Shown here: positions 27,427-36,088 of the stretch, one piece after another
Layout: every line of letters begins with the position of its first letter
Position numbering within the stretch: position 1 is the stretch's first letter
Source of the DNA: Chryseobacterium sp. ISL-6
GTDB taxonomy: Bacteria > Bacteroidota > Bacteroidia > Flavobacteriales > Weeksellaceae
DNA: 64,000 nucleotides
Direction: 5' to 3'
Assembly: GCF_018613715.1 (NCBI RefSeq)
Contig: NZ_JAGGPT010000007.1
Coordinates: 346,925 to 410,924 of the forward strand
Program-made: the position numbers and the translations under genes
The notes under the pieces: generated by a model
Told to the model about the DNA's origin: nothing
The model's input: the letters and a program-made list of their open reading frames with translations, nothing else
Databases searched by the model: none

Positions 27427-28428
27427 ATGAGTACGACTAGCTCTAAAAATAATTGGTTAATCCCAATAGCGTTTACCAATATTTATGTAATCTGGGGGAT
27501 TACTTTTTTAGCTATTTCTTTTGGATTAAAAGGATTTCCACCTTTTATCTTATCAGGTTTTAGATTTTTAGTCGCTGGAATCCTGATGTTGGGTTATCTG
27601 CTGATTAAAGGAGAAAAAGCCAATTCATTAATTAACTGGCGTAAAAACGGTATTACAGGAATTCTTATTCTAACCGGAGGAACAGGTCTTGTTGCCTGGG
27701 GTGAACAGTATATCACCGCTTCTGAAGCTGCCATTACCATCGCTACCGGACCATTTTGGTTTATTGCCATTGATAAAAAAAACTGGAAATACTATTTCTC
27801 AGATAAATTCATTCCTATTGGATTGATCATAGGTTTTATAGGACTGATTTTATTCTTGAAAGGAAGTGTCAACTCCAATACCCATCTTGCTATAAATGGT
27901 TCCGTTCGCATTACTGCATTTATTGTGTTGGCATTAAGTTCAGTGGCCTGGGTTTTAGGTTCTTTATATTCAAAGAAAAATCCTTCCAGCCATTCTACAT
28001 TGATGAATATTGCTCAGCAGCTGATCATTGCAGGGATTGCTTCTTTCATTATTGCCTATTTTAGAAATGAATGGAATAACTTTTCTATAACGTCGGTTCC
28101 ATTACCTGCATGGCTAGGGGTATTATTCCTTATTTTCTTCGGATCTATTATCGCTTACCTTTCCTATATCTGGCTATTATCTGTAAAACCGGCAGCGTTA
28201 GTAAGTACCCATACCTACATCAATCCTATTGTGACTGTATTTGCGGGCTGGATCATTGCTAATCAAACGATCAACGGGAATCAGTTATTTGGTTTATCCA
28301 TTATATTAACGGGTGTTCTTCTTACCAATATTACCAAATATTTTAAACTCTCAAAACGATCAAAAGTAAAGATCAGAAGGGCAGTGAGATTTGCTAAGAA
28401 AAACAACAGACCCTACCAACCCATATAA
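27427..28428 (+). CDS. EamA/DMT-family transporter
   Basis: 333 residues with about ten hydrophobic helices arranged as two EamA repeats (FTNIYVIWGITFLAISFGLK near 15-34; a second repeat from about 160). The C-terminal tail is short and strongly basic (KLSKRSKVKIRRAVRFAKK). DMT proteins export or exchange amino acids and other metabolites across the inner membrane. It begins 30 bp after the attenuator and ends 21 bp before metN, so it is the first gene of the methionine operon. A role in sulfur-amino-acid efflux or exchange is a reasonable guess from context only. Confidence 0.85.
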   Translation: MSTTSSKNNWLIPIAFTNIYVIWGITFLAISFGLKGFPPFILSGFRFLVAGILMLGYLLIKGEKANSLINWRKNGITGILILTGGTGLVAWGEQYITASEAAITIATGPFWFIAIDKKNWKYYFSDKFIPIGLIIGFIGLILFLKGSVNSNTHLAINGSVRITAFIVLALSSVAWVLGSLYSKKNPSSHSTLMNIAQQLIIAGIASFIIAYFRNEWNNFSITSVPLPAWLGVLFLIFFGSIIAYLSYIWLLSVKPAALVSTHTYINPIVTVFAGWIIANQTINGNQLFGLSIILTGVLLTNITKYFKLSKRSKVKIRRAVRFAKKNNRPYQPI

Positions 28429-28449
28429 ATTTTAAGTAATTAAACTATA

Positions 28450-29478
28450 ATGATAGAAATCAAAAACATTTCAAAAACCTTTCATCAAAAGAAACAGTCT
28501 TTTAAGGCTCTGGATGATGTCAGCCTGAACATTGAACAAGGCGATATTGTCGGGATCATCGGATTCTCAGGAGCTGGAAAAAGTACTTTAATACGAACCG
28601 TGAATTTGTTGGAAAGACCTGATCAGGGAAAGATCATCATCAACGGTAAAGATTTTACCCAGCTAAAGCCTAAACAACTGGCCCATGAGCGTAAAAAAAT
28701 CGGGATGATCTTTCAGCATTTTAACCTGCTTTCTTCAAGAACAGTTTTTGAAAATGTAGCACTGCCATTGGAACTGGATCACATCAACAGATCAGAAATC
28801 CAAAGAAAAGTCAATGAACTTTTGAAAATTGTAGGACTGGAAGATAAAGCCAATGACTACCCAAAAAGCCTTTCAGGAGGGCAAAAGCAAAGAGTAGCGA
28901 TTGCAAGAGCATTAGCCAATGATCCTTACCTCCTGCTTTGTGATGAAGCAACGAGTGCATTGGATCCTGCTACCACACAATCGATCTTACAATTATTACG
29001 TGACATCAATCAGCGCTTAGGGATTACCATTTTATTGATCACGCACGAAATGGATGTGATCAAGGCGATCTGTAATCATGTCGCTGTTATTGATAAAGGA
29101 AAGCTCCTTACCAAAGGAACCTTACAGGAAATTATTTCGGATAAAGAACATCCAATTATTAAACAATTTATAAACCCAGGCATCATGACAATACCTCAAG
29201 AGCTTAATAAAAAGCTACAAAAAGAGCCAAAAGACGGTCTGTTTCCACTTGTGGAAATAGAACTCAATGAGCACATTACGGTTGAAAAGCTGCTTTCAAA
29301 AATATATGATGAATATAAAATCCCTTACAAACTGCTGAAAGCCGATGTAGAATATTTAGGGGATTCCAACTTTGGAAAATTGCTATTGCAATTACAGGGA
29401 GAATCAGAAGAAAACCAAAAAGCGATCTATTATTTAAATCAAAATAAAATTCAAAATACAGTAAAAGGTTATGCTTAG
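28450..29478 (+). CDS. metN: Methionine ABC importer ATPase
   Basis: 342 residues. The ATPase domain has Walker A GFSGAGKST (about 37-45), the Q-loop in MIFQHF, the signature LSGGQKQR (about 140-147), Walker B LLLCDEATSALD and the switch His in LITHE. Residues about 265-340 form the C-terminal NIL (ACT-like) domain that in MetN binds methionine and inhibits uptake. It energises MetI for methionine import with MetQ as binding protein. It overlaps metI by 8 bp. All catalytic motifs are intact. Confidence 0.95.
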   Translation: MIEIKNISKTFHQKKQSFKALDDVSLNIEQGDIVGIIGFSGAGKSTLIRTVNLLERPDQGKIIINGKDFTQLKPKQLAHERKKIGMIFQHFNLLSSRTVFENVALPLELDHINRSEIQRKVNELLKIVGLEDKANDYPKSLSGGQKQRVAIARALANDPYLLLCDEATSALDPATTQSILQLLRDINQRLGITILLITHEMDVIKAICNHVAVIDKGKLLTKGTLQEIISDKEHPIIKQFINPGIMTIPQELNKKLQKEPKDGLFPLVEIELNEHITVEKLLSKIYDEYKIPYKLLKADVEYLGDSNFGKLLLQLQGESEENQKAIYYLNQNKIQNTVKGYA

Positions 29479-30127
29479 TGATACGGTAATTTCTCTTTTA
29501 TCAAAGGGAATTTGGGAAACAGTTTATATGACATTTGTTTCCGGTTTTTTTGGTTTCGTTTTAGGCCTTCCTGTAGGTATTCTCTTATTTCTAACAAGAA
29601 AAGGGCAGCTTCTGGAGAATATAATTTATAACAGGATTTTATCTATTTTGGTTAATATCTTCCGTTCTATTCCATTCATCATTTTAATTGTATGGATGAT
29701 TCCTTTCACCAGGGCTTTGGTTGGAACTTCAATCGGTGTTAACGCTGCTTTGGTTCCGTTGAGTATTGGTGCAGCCCCATTTATTGCAAGACTGGTTGAA
29801 AACAGTCTTCTGGAAATTCCAAACGGATTGATTGAAACGGCAAGAGCTTTAGGTGCTACTCCACTTCAGATCATCATAAAAGTTTTGCTTCCTGAAGCAC
29901 TTCCTTCACTGGTCAACAATGCAACAATTACTTTGATCACACTTGTCGGTTATTCTGCAATGGGTGGTGCTGTTGGCGCTGGTGGATTGGGGCAAATCGG
30001 TTATCAGTACGGATATATCGGTTATGACGCTGTGATCATGAATCTGGTATTGGGACTTTTAGTCGCTCTGGTTTTTATCATTCAGTTTTCTGGCGACCGG
30101 CTGGCAAAGAAGTTTGATCACCGATAA
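29471..30127 (+). CDS. metI: Methionine ABC importer permease
   Basis: 218 residues with about five membrane helices and the EAA-type coupling loop NGLIETARALGATPLQIIIKVLLPEALPS, which docks on the ATPase. The length and the conserved GYSAMGGAVGAGGLGQIGYQYG segment fit MetI. It lies between metN (8-bp overlap) and metQ (133 bp downstream). Confidence 0.94.
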   Translation: MLSDTVISLLSKGIWETVYMTFVSGFFGFVLGLPVGILLFLTRKGQLLENIIYNRILSILVNIFRSIPFIILIVWMIPFTRALVGTSIGVNAALVPLSIGAAPFIARLVENSLLEIPNGLIETARALGATPLQIIIKVLLPEALPSLVNNATITLITLVGYSAMGGAVGAGGLGQIGYQYGYIGYDAVIMNLVLGLLVALVFIIQFSGDRLAKKFDHR

Positions 30128-30260
30128 GTTGAATGGGTTGGAGGGTTTGAGGATAAACAAGTTAATTTCAACCAACATAACTATAACCTACTCAATAAAG
30201 CGATTTTGCAGGTTCGCGATTTTGTGATTCTGCCTTTAAATAAAATAAATAATATATATA

Positions 30261-31070
30261 ATGAAAAAAGTAAAAATTTTAGGACTTTTAGCAGCAGGTT
30301 TGCTGGTATTTAATGCATGTAACTCATCGAAAAAAGATGATCCCAATTATATAAAAGTGGGTATTACGGCAGGCCCTGAACAGCAGATTGCTGAAACGGC
30401 TAAAAAAGTTGCTAAAGAAAAATACAATCTTGAAGTTGAGCTGGTTGCTTTCAATGATTACGTCGTTCCCAATGAAGCACTGAACAATGGTGATATTGAT
30501 GCGAATGCTTTTCAACATGTTCCTTATCTAAACGAACAATCGAAACAGAGAGGCTATAAATTAGCAGTGGTAGGAAATACGTTTGTGTATCCTATTGTGG
30601 CGTATTCAAAAAAAATCAAAAACATCAGTCAGCTTCAGAATGGAAGTACTGTTGTTATTCCCAATGATCCAACTAATGGCGGTCGTTCCCTTCTCCTATT
30701 GCAGGAAAATGGTTTATTAAAATTAAAGGATGGTATCGGTTTACTGCCTAAGGTCACTGATATTGTTAGTAATCCAAAACAATTGAAAATTGTAGAAATC
30801 GAAGCCCCGCAGTTACCAAGAGTTTTAGATGATAAAGAAGTGGTTATTGCCATCATCAATAATAATTTTGCAGCACAGGCCGGATTGGATGAGACGAAAT
30901 TTGGAATTTTTAAAGAAGATAAAGATTCTCCATATGTGAATGTTGTGGTAGCAAGACACGACAATAAAGATGCTGAAAAAGTGAAAAATTTTTTAAAAGC
31001 TTATCAATCTGATGAGGTGGTGAGGAAAGCCGAAGAAGTTTTTAAAGGTGGTGCGGTGAAAGGATGGTAG
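30261..31070 (+). CDS. metQ: Methionine-binding lipoprotein
   Basis: 269 residues. It has a lipoprotein signal ending in LLVFNAC, with the acylated Cys at about residue 20. The NlpA/MetQ fold follows: IKVGITAGPEQQIAETAKKVA, then LNNGDIDANAFQHVPYLNEQ, the substrate-pocket region, and PNDPTNGGRSLLLLQENGL. It captures methionine for MetNI. It is the last gene of the operon; no clear terminator follows. The gap to metI includes low-complexity sequence. Confidence 0.94.
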   Translation: MKKVKILGLLAAGLLVFNACNSSKKDDPNYIKVGITAGPEQQIAETAKKVAKEKYNLEVELVAFNDYVVPNEALNNGDIDANAFQHVPYLNEQSKQRGYKLAVVGNTFVYPIVAYSKKIKNISQLQNGSTVVIPNDPTNGGRSLLLLQENGLLKLKDGIGLLPKVTDIVSNPKQLKIVEIEAPQLPRVLDDKEVVIAIINNNFAAQAGLDETKFGIFKEDKDSPYVNVVVARHDNKDAEKVKNFLKAYQSDEVVRKAEEVFKGGAVKGW

Positions 31071-31101
31071 CAATTTGATTTAGTGTACCAATGTAGCAGT
31101 A

Positions 31102-31327
31102 TAACAGTGTAACAATGGTTATAATGCTTCAATTGTAAATTGCACTAAAAACTCTATTGCGTTATTTCGAGTGAAATATTTTGGAACAAAGTGGAAAAGG
31201 ATTTTGTATCGAGAAGCTTTTTGTACCATATCCACAAACTTCTCGATCCACTTCATTTCATTACGCTACTCGAAATGCCGAAACTTGTTATAAGGTAAGA
31301 ATTTAAAAATGTAACAGTGTAACAATG
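31102..31327. repeat. Palindromic intergenic repeat element flanked by TAACAGTGTAACAATG copies
   Basis: The 466-bp gap between metQ and the GH3 gene contains no gene. Element 31164-31276 begins ATTTCGAGTG and ends CTACTCGAAAT, with inner ATCGAGAAG and CTTCTCGAT arms, so it folds into a long imperfect hairpin. It is flanked by the 16-mer TAACAGTGTAACAATG at 31102-31117 and 31312-31327. This style of repeat is common between genes in Chryseobacterium-like genomes. Confidence 0.65.
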
Positions 31328-31509
31328 ATCAAATGGTTAATACCAATTGATTTTGTTACACTTTATTTTTTTAACGCATTTTTTTTAAAAAAGTAATAAT
31401 ATTCAAATTTTACTTTAGAAACCTTTTGGCACAGATTATTTCACTTCGATAGGATAAAAAAAGAATTGGTTAAATATGACCATTTATTAATAAAATTTAT
31501 TATCCCAAT

Positions 31510-31539
31510 TTGAGATAATAAATAAATTTACTATTTTTG
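31510..31539 (+). promoter_or_regulatory. Bacteroidetes-type promoter of the GH3 gene
   Basis: TTG (31510-31512), a 19-bp spacer, and TATTTTTG (31532-31539) match the -33 TTG and -7 TAnnTTTG consensus at the usual spacing. Transcription would begin near 31546. This supports the ATG at 31564 rather than the in-frame TTG at 31537 as the start of the downstream gene. Confidence 0.65.
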
Positions 31540-31563
31540 TTACGAATCAATAAAAAGGTTTTT

Positions 31564-33825
31564 ATGTTAAAGAAAACTGCCATAGTAAGTTTATTCACTC
31601 TTATTTCAATTTCTTCGATGGCTCAAAATACTACTCTTCCGGTCTATTTAGACGAAACTAAACCTGTTGAACAGCGTGTTCAGGATGCACTTTCCAGAAT
31701 GACGCTGGAGGAAAAGGTAGCAATGCTTCACGCACAGTCAAAATTCAGCTCGCCGGGTGTTCCAAGATTGGGGATTCCTGAATTCTGGACAACTGACGGA
31801 CCTCATGGGGTGCGTCCGGAGGTAATGTGGGACGAATGGAATCAGGCTGGCTGGACCAATGACTCTATAATTGCTTACCCTGCCTTAACAGCATTGTCAG
31901 CGACGTGGAACAAAAAAATGTCATGGAACTATGGTAAAGCTTTAGGAGAAGAAGCACGATACAGAAAAAAAGACATTCTTCTGGGACCTGGAGTTAATAT
32001 TTACAGAACTCCACTGAATGGAAGAAATTTCGAATATATGGGTGAAGACCCTTATCTGACTTCAAAAATGGTTGTTCCCTACATCAAGGGAGTGCAATCT
32101 AATGGAGTGGCAACCAGTGTAAAACACTTTGCTTTAAACAATCAGGAGATGTTCCGTCATACCAGTAATGTGACCGTAGATGACAGAACACTTTATGAAA
32201 TCTACCTACCTGCTTTTAAAGCAGCAGTTACAGAGGGTGATTCATGGACGATCATGGGTGCTTATGACATGTATAAAAACCAATATGCAAGCCAGAACCA
32301 ATATCTTTTAAACGATATTTTAAAAGGTGAATGGAAATACAAAGGAGTGGTTGTTTCTGACTGGGGAGCTGTAAATAATACAGAACAGGCTATTCATAAT
32401 GGATTGGATCTTGAATTCGGAAGCTGGACCAATGGGTTATCAGCAGGAACAAAGAATGCGTATGACAATTATTATTTAGCAAAACCTTATCTGGATTTAA
32501 TTAAATCCGGAAAAGTAGGAACTAAGGAATTGGATGATAAAGTAACAAGACTTTTAAATCTAGCCTATAAAACAACAATGAACCGAAATAAACCTTTCGG
32601 GAATATCGCGTCTGATGAGCATCAGGCTGTAGCAAAAGAAATTGGTGAAGAAGGAATTGTTTTATTAAAAAATCAAGGTAATGTATTACCAATCGACCTC
32701 ACTAAAACTAAAAAGATCGCTGTTATTGGAGAAAATGCAATCAAGATCATGACTGTTGGTGGTGGCTCATCTTCATTAAAAGTGAAATACGAAACATTAC
32801 CATTAGACGGAATCAAGAAAAGGTTTGGGAAACAGGCTGATGTACAATATGCAAGAGGTTATGTAGGAGATATCGGCGGCGAATACAACGGGGTAAAATC
32901 AGGACAGGATTTGAAAGACACCCGCTCTGAGGCTGAATTAATCAATGAAGCTGTAGAACTGGCTAAGAAATCTGATGTTGTCATTTTCGTAGGTGGATTA
33001 AACAAAAGTGACTTTCAGGATAGCGAAGGAAACGACCGTAAGAGCTATGGGCTTCCATACAATCAGGATCATGTAATTTCTGCATTGGCAAAGGCGAATA
33101 AAAATCTTGCTGTAGTTTTAGTTTCAGGAAATGCTGTGGCAATGCCGTGGATCAAAGAAGTACCAACGATCGTTCAATCCTGGTATCTGGGTTCCGAAGC
33201 AGGAAATTCTATTGCCTCTATTTTAGCAGGTGATGCGAACCCTTCAGGAAAATTACCATTTACATTCCCGGTTAAACTAGAAGACAATTCAGCCCATCAG
33301 TTAGGAGAATATCCCGGACAAAAGGATGAATTCGCTGCAGGAAAAGGAAAAGATCAGAAAAATCCGATCAATATAACCTATAATGAAGGGATCTTTGTAG
33401 GATACCGTTGGCATGATACCAAAAATATCAAACCTTTATTCAGCTTCGGACACGGATTAAGTTATACGACTTTCGAGTTTGGAAAAGCCAAAGCAGATAA
33501 AACAACGATGTCTCAGGATGACAAAATCACGTTTACAGTAACCGTAAAAAATACTGGAAAGAAAGCAGGTGCTGAGGTTGCTCAATTGTATATCAGTGAT
33601 CTGAAATCTTCTGTTCCACGTCCAACAAAAGAATTGAAAGGTTTTGAAAAAGTATTTTTAAATCCTGGAGAACAGAAAGAAGTAAGCATTACCATCGATA
33701 AAACAGCTTTAAGCTATTTTGATGTTAACAAACATGATTGGGTAGCTGAACCTGGAGACTTTGAAGCATTAATCGGAAATTCTTCCGATGCCATTAAAAC
33801 AAAAGTGAAATTCACTTTAAAATAA
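31564..33825 (+). CDS. Exported GH3-family beta-glycosidase
   Basis: 753 residues from the ATG at 31564. The signal peptide is MLKKTAIVSLFTLISISSMA/Q. The GH3 N-terminal barrel contains TTDGPHGVRPE, the KHF segment (VATSVKHFALNNQE) and the nucleophile Asp in VVVSDWGAV, about residue 266. The C-terminal alpha/beta sandwich (IAVIGENA; SWYLGSEAGNSIASILAGDANPSGKLPFTFP) and the fibronectin-III-like GH3 tail (GAEVAQLYISD) follow. It likely hydrolyses beta-glucosides or related oligosaccharides in the periplasm. No SusC/SusD or other carbohydrate genes are adjacent, so it is not in a visible utilisation locus. Confidence 0.92.
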   Translation: MLKKTAIVSLFTLISISSMAQNTTLPVYLDETKPVEQRVQDALSRMTLEEKVAMLHAQSKFSSPGVPRLGIPEFWTTDGPHGVRPEVMWDEWNQAGWTNDSIIAYPALTALSATWNKKMSWNYGKALGEEARYRKKDILLGPGVNIYRTPLNGRNFEYMGEDPYLTSKMVVPYIKGVQSNGVATSVKHFALNNQEMFRHTSNVTVDDRTLYEIYLPAFKAAVTEGDSWTIMGAYDMYKNQYASQNQYLLNDILKGEWKYKGVVVSDWGAVNNTEQAIHNGLDLEFGSWTNGLSAGTKNAYDNYYLAKPYLDLIKSGKVGTKELDDKVTRLLNLAYKTTMNRNKPFGNIASDEHQAVAKEIGEEGIVLLKNQGNVLPIDLTKTKKIAVIGENAIKIMTVGGGSSSLKVKYETLPLDGIKKRFGKQADVQYARGYVGDIGGEYNGVKSGQDLKDTRSEAELINEAVELAKKSDVVIFVGGLNKSDFQDSEGNDRKSYGLPYNQDHVISALAKANKNLAVVLVSGNAVAMPWIKEVPTIVQSWYLGSEAGNSIASILAGDANPSGKLPFTFPVKLEDNSAHQLGEYPGQKDEFAAGKGKDQKNPINITYNEGIFVGYRWHDTKNIKPLFSFGHGLSYTTFEFGKAKADKTTMSQDDKITFTVTVKNTGKKAGAEVAQLYISDLKSSVPRPTKELKGFEKVFLNPGEQKEVSITIDKTALSYFDVNKHDWVAEPGDFEALIGNSSDAIKTKVKFTLK

Positions 33826-33853
33826 ATAATTTTTTCATCATTTGTGTTTTTTG

Positions 33854-33875
33854 ACCTCCCGAAAGGGAGGTTTTC
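33854..33875 (+). terminator. Intrinsic terminator of the GH3 gene
   Basis: ACCTCCC, a GAAA tetraloop, and GGGAGGT (33854-33871) followed by TTTTCTTTTTT. It lies 29 bp after the GH3 stop. Confidence 0.85.
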
Positions 33876-33923
33876 TTTTTTATATATCCTCATTAATTCA
33901 TATACCTGTTTAAAAAAGTGCAA

Positions 33924-33946
33924 AAGCCAACTTCATGAGTTGGCTT
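33924..33946 (-). terminator. Terminator of the duplicated lipoprotein genes
   Basis: AAGCCAACT (33924-33932) pairs perfectly with AGTTGGCTT (33938-33946). Read on the minus strand it is followed by TTGCACTTTTTT. It lies just after the stop of the minus-strand lipoprotein gene at 33968. Confidence 0.75.
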
Positions 33947-33967
33947 AAAATATTTTATTACATCATA

Positions 33968-34369
33968 CTAATTCCAAGTATAAAGACCGCAAATATTATT
34001 AGCATATTCAAAGTAATCCACTCCAGAAGAGCTATTCCATGTTTCTTTACCTTCAACTTCAAACACTAACTTCTTTTCATTATAATTATTTTGAATCATT
34101 TTAGCTAATTCAAGATCATAAGTCTTATTGATCTTGATCAATGTTCTACTTTTTGGATATTTGCATTTACTTTTATGAGAAACAAAGACTCCTTTCTTAT
34201 TATTATACTCAAAACTAATTATATACCATGATTGTGTAGAATCAATGTTTACCACTTTCCCAGTAATTCTATCAGTTGAAATAGAATAGATTTGTCTATT
34301 TGACTTACAACTAATTGTTGTAAGTATAAAGCCAAGCAGTATTATATGACTGAAGTTCTTGAATATCAT
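33968..34369 (-). CDS. Small lipoprotein, member of a tandem pair (second)
   Basis: 133 residues with a lipoprotein signal, IILLGFILTTISCKS. The mature part resembles the neighbouring 129-aa protein: both have an IDST(Q)SW..I motif, a Lys/Cys strand, and end in GKE.WNS...Y...C/N.CGLY. Two small gene copies in tandem suggest local duplication. The fold appears to be a small beta domain. Function unknown; such lipoproteins next to accessory genes are sometimes immunity proteins, which is speculation here. The gap to the upstream copy is 13 bp. Confidence 0.7.
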   Translation of the reverse strand: MIFKNFSHIILLGFILTTISCKSNRQIYSISTDRITGKVVNIDSTQSWYIISFEYNNKKGVFVSHKSKCKYPKSRTLIKINKTYDLELAKMIQNNYNEKKLVFEVEGKETWNSSSGVDYFEYANNICGLYTWN

Positions 34370-34382
34370 ACTTTTTAAAATA

Positions 34383-34772
34383 TCATTTTTGTTTTCTATT
34401 TATATACAAACCACACATATTTACGCAATCAACATAATAAAGTACTCCTTTCATATCGGAATTCCATATTTCTTTTCCATCAATATGCTGACTCATAAAT
34501 TCTCTTTCAGTTTTGCCGTAAACAATTTCTTTAACTAAAACGAAATTATATTTTTTGCCAACTTCTATTTTGCCTAAATAATCTTTCCTACTATTACATT
34601 CTTTGAATACAGGAACAACAATTTTATTTTTTTTGTTTTCTAAATGAAGAATATAATTCCAGGATGTAGAATCTATTTTTTTAACATAAGTTTTCATAAC
34701 ATCATAATTATTGGTCCTTTGAGAACTACAGCTAATCGTAAATAGAAGAATAAACAATGTTATTAATTTCAT
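34383..34772 (-). CDS. Small lipoprotein, member of a tandem pair (first)
   Basis: 129 residues, lipoprotein signal LITLFILLFTISCSS. The body shares with its downstream copy the DSTSWNYI start of the beta domain, the GKKYNF/NKTYDL strand, and the C-terminal GKEIWNS...VNMCGLY block with conserved Cys. Sequence identity is modest, so the duplication is old. It lies downstream of the SUFU-like gene on the same strand. Function unknown. Confidence 0.7.
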   Translation of the reverse strand: MKLITLFILLFTISCSSQRTNNYDVMKTYVKKIDSTSWNYILHLENKKNKIVVPVFKECNSRKDYLGKIEVGKKYNFVLVKEIVYGKTEREFMSQHIDGKEIWNSDMKGVLYYVDCVNMCGLYINRKQK

Positions 34773-34851
34773 TTTTTAGAAAATTTCTATAGGTGCTTAA
34801 GTAATTTCCATATGGTTACCTTACCTCTTATTTCTTTATTATTGTCATCAC

Positions 34852-35391
34852 TTACCAAGAATATTTATCTCTCTTTAGATCCCATAAATCATTAATTTCA
34901 TTTTCCTCTAAAAAATTTTCAAAAGCACTCCATCCTTTTTTTCTTATTAATTCTGTTTCTTCCTGATAAATTGGTATGATAAGAGGAAAAATTACAGCTT
35001 TATCTTCTACTTGCAATTGCGATAAGTTATCATCAAAATAAAAAGGTAAAGTAAAATATAATGAATTCATTTTTGTCTCTGAAGTCATGGCAAAATCAAA
35101 TGACAGAACATCACCACGGAATACTCCTTTTTTATTATCAATCAGATACTCTGCAAAACTCGTCAAAAAAGAAGCTATTTCATTTCCATCATATTTTGCC
35201 ATACAGACAAAAATAAATTCATAGTAATAATCTACAAAATATCGACTCATTCCCAATGTTGAGTATGTTCTAATATCTTCAAATGGAATACTATCATATA
35301 TTGAAATTGTTATATTATACTTTTTATCAATAATATCTGCTCCTCTAGATATTGTACCTAGATGTTTTTCTAAATGTTCTACTACTATCAT
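34852..35391 (-). CDS. SUFU-domain-like protein
   Basis: 179 residues, no signal peptide. The C-terminal part, VIFPLIIPIYQEETELIRKK followed by GWSAFENFLEENEI and the end NDLWDLKRDKYSW, resembles the bacterial suppressor-of-fused (SUFU) family, in which an IYxEE...GxxAL pattern is typical. Many bacterial SUFU proteins are immunity partners of polymorphic toxins. No toxin gene is visible here, so it may be an orphan immunity gene. AT-rich, as are its neighbours. The assignment is by pattern memory and should be tested by profile search. Confidence 0.6.
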   Translation of the reverse strand: MIVVEHLEKHLGTISRGADIIDKKYNITISIYDSIPFEDIRTYSTLGMSRYFVDYYYEFIFVCMAKYDGNEIASFLTSFAEYLIDNKKGVFRGDVLSFDFAMTSETKMNSLYFTLPFYFDDNLSQLQVEDKAVIFPLIIPIYQEETELIRKKGWSAFENFLEENEINDLWDLKRDKYSW

Positions 35392-35495
35392 TTAAATAAT
35401 CTAATGACTTTTTTTACCTATTACTGGTAATATTGGTCTAAATCTTATCTGAATCACATTTAAATTTAGTCGTTGCATTCATCTTCTATATTTGA

Positions 35496-35924
35496 TTACT
35501 TTTCAAAATATTCATCCAAATACTTAACACTTTCCGGATCGTTTAAATCACAATCTACTATAATAACTTTCTTATTTTCTAAGTTTTTCAGATTATCAAA
35601 TATCTTCTTCAGATTATCCATTAAAAATGCAAATGAACTTGGAAGAAAAGCAATATTACTAATAACAATATTATTCATTGTTCCATCTACTAATATTTTC
35701 AGTAAGACAACGTGTAGCTTACCTAACATATCCTCCACCCTAATATCAATTCCGGTTAATTCAAAAAAAATATTGATTAAATAATTCCTTTCTTTCTTCT
35801 TTATTTTATTATATAAAACACCTATTTTTGCCGCAGAAGGATAGCCAAAGTGTATAAAAATATATTCATTTTTATTATTTAAAAATTGTAATTCTTTTAC
35901 ACTTATTATTGATATTTCATTCAT
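35496..35924 (-). CDS. Unrecognised 142-aa protein in the immunity-like cluster
   Basis: 142 residues, cytosolic by appearance. It is rich in hydrophobic and Lys/Asn residues, with alternating strands and helices (EYIFIHFGYPSAAKIGVLYN; KVIIVDCDLNDPESVKYLDEY). No motif I recognise. It lies 104 bp upstream of the SUFU-like gene on the same strand and probably belongs to the same accessory cluster. Its low G+C matches that cluster. Confidence 0.55.
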   Translation of the reverse strand: MNEISIISVKELQFLNNKNEYIFIHFGYPSAAKIGVLYNKIKKKERNYLINIFFELTGIDIRVEDMLGKLHVVLLKILVDGTMNNIVISNIAFLPSSFAFLMDNLKKIFDNLKNLENKKVIIVDCDLNDPESVKYLDEYFEK

Positions 35925-36034
35925 TACTTTGATAATCCTGTGAGATTAATTTTCTTTTTTTACTTGCTATGTTTCTTCATTAATTTCCTCACTTAAATTC
36001 CTGCAAAAATAATTATTCTTCTCTACTATTAAAC

Positions 36035-36061
36035 AAAAAAATGCCCGGATTATTCCGGACA
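36035..36061 (-). terminator. Terminator of the DUF2652 gene
   Basis: TGCCCGGA (36042-36049) and TCCGGACA (36054-36061), paired apart from one G-U wobble around TTAT. On the minus strand it is followed by seven T. It lies 28 bp after the stop of the DUF2652 gene. Confidence 0.85.
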
Positions 36062-36088
36062 TTACAAAGGCAAATTACAAGGAAAAAA

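Noticed and set aside
35473..35784. Plus-strand gene opposite the 142-aa orphan
   Set aside because: Frame is rich in Ser/Phe/Ile as expected for the complement of an AT-rich gene; no start context or motif.
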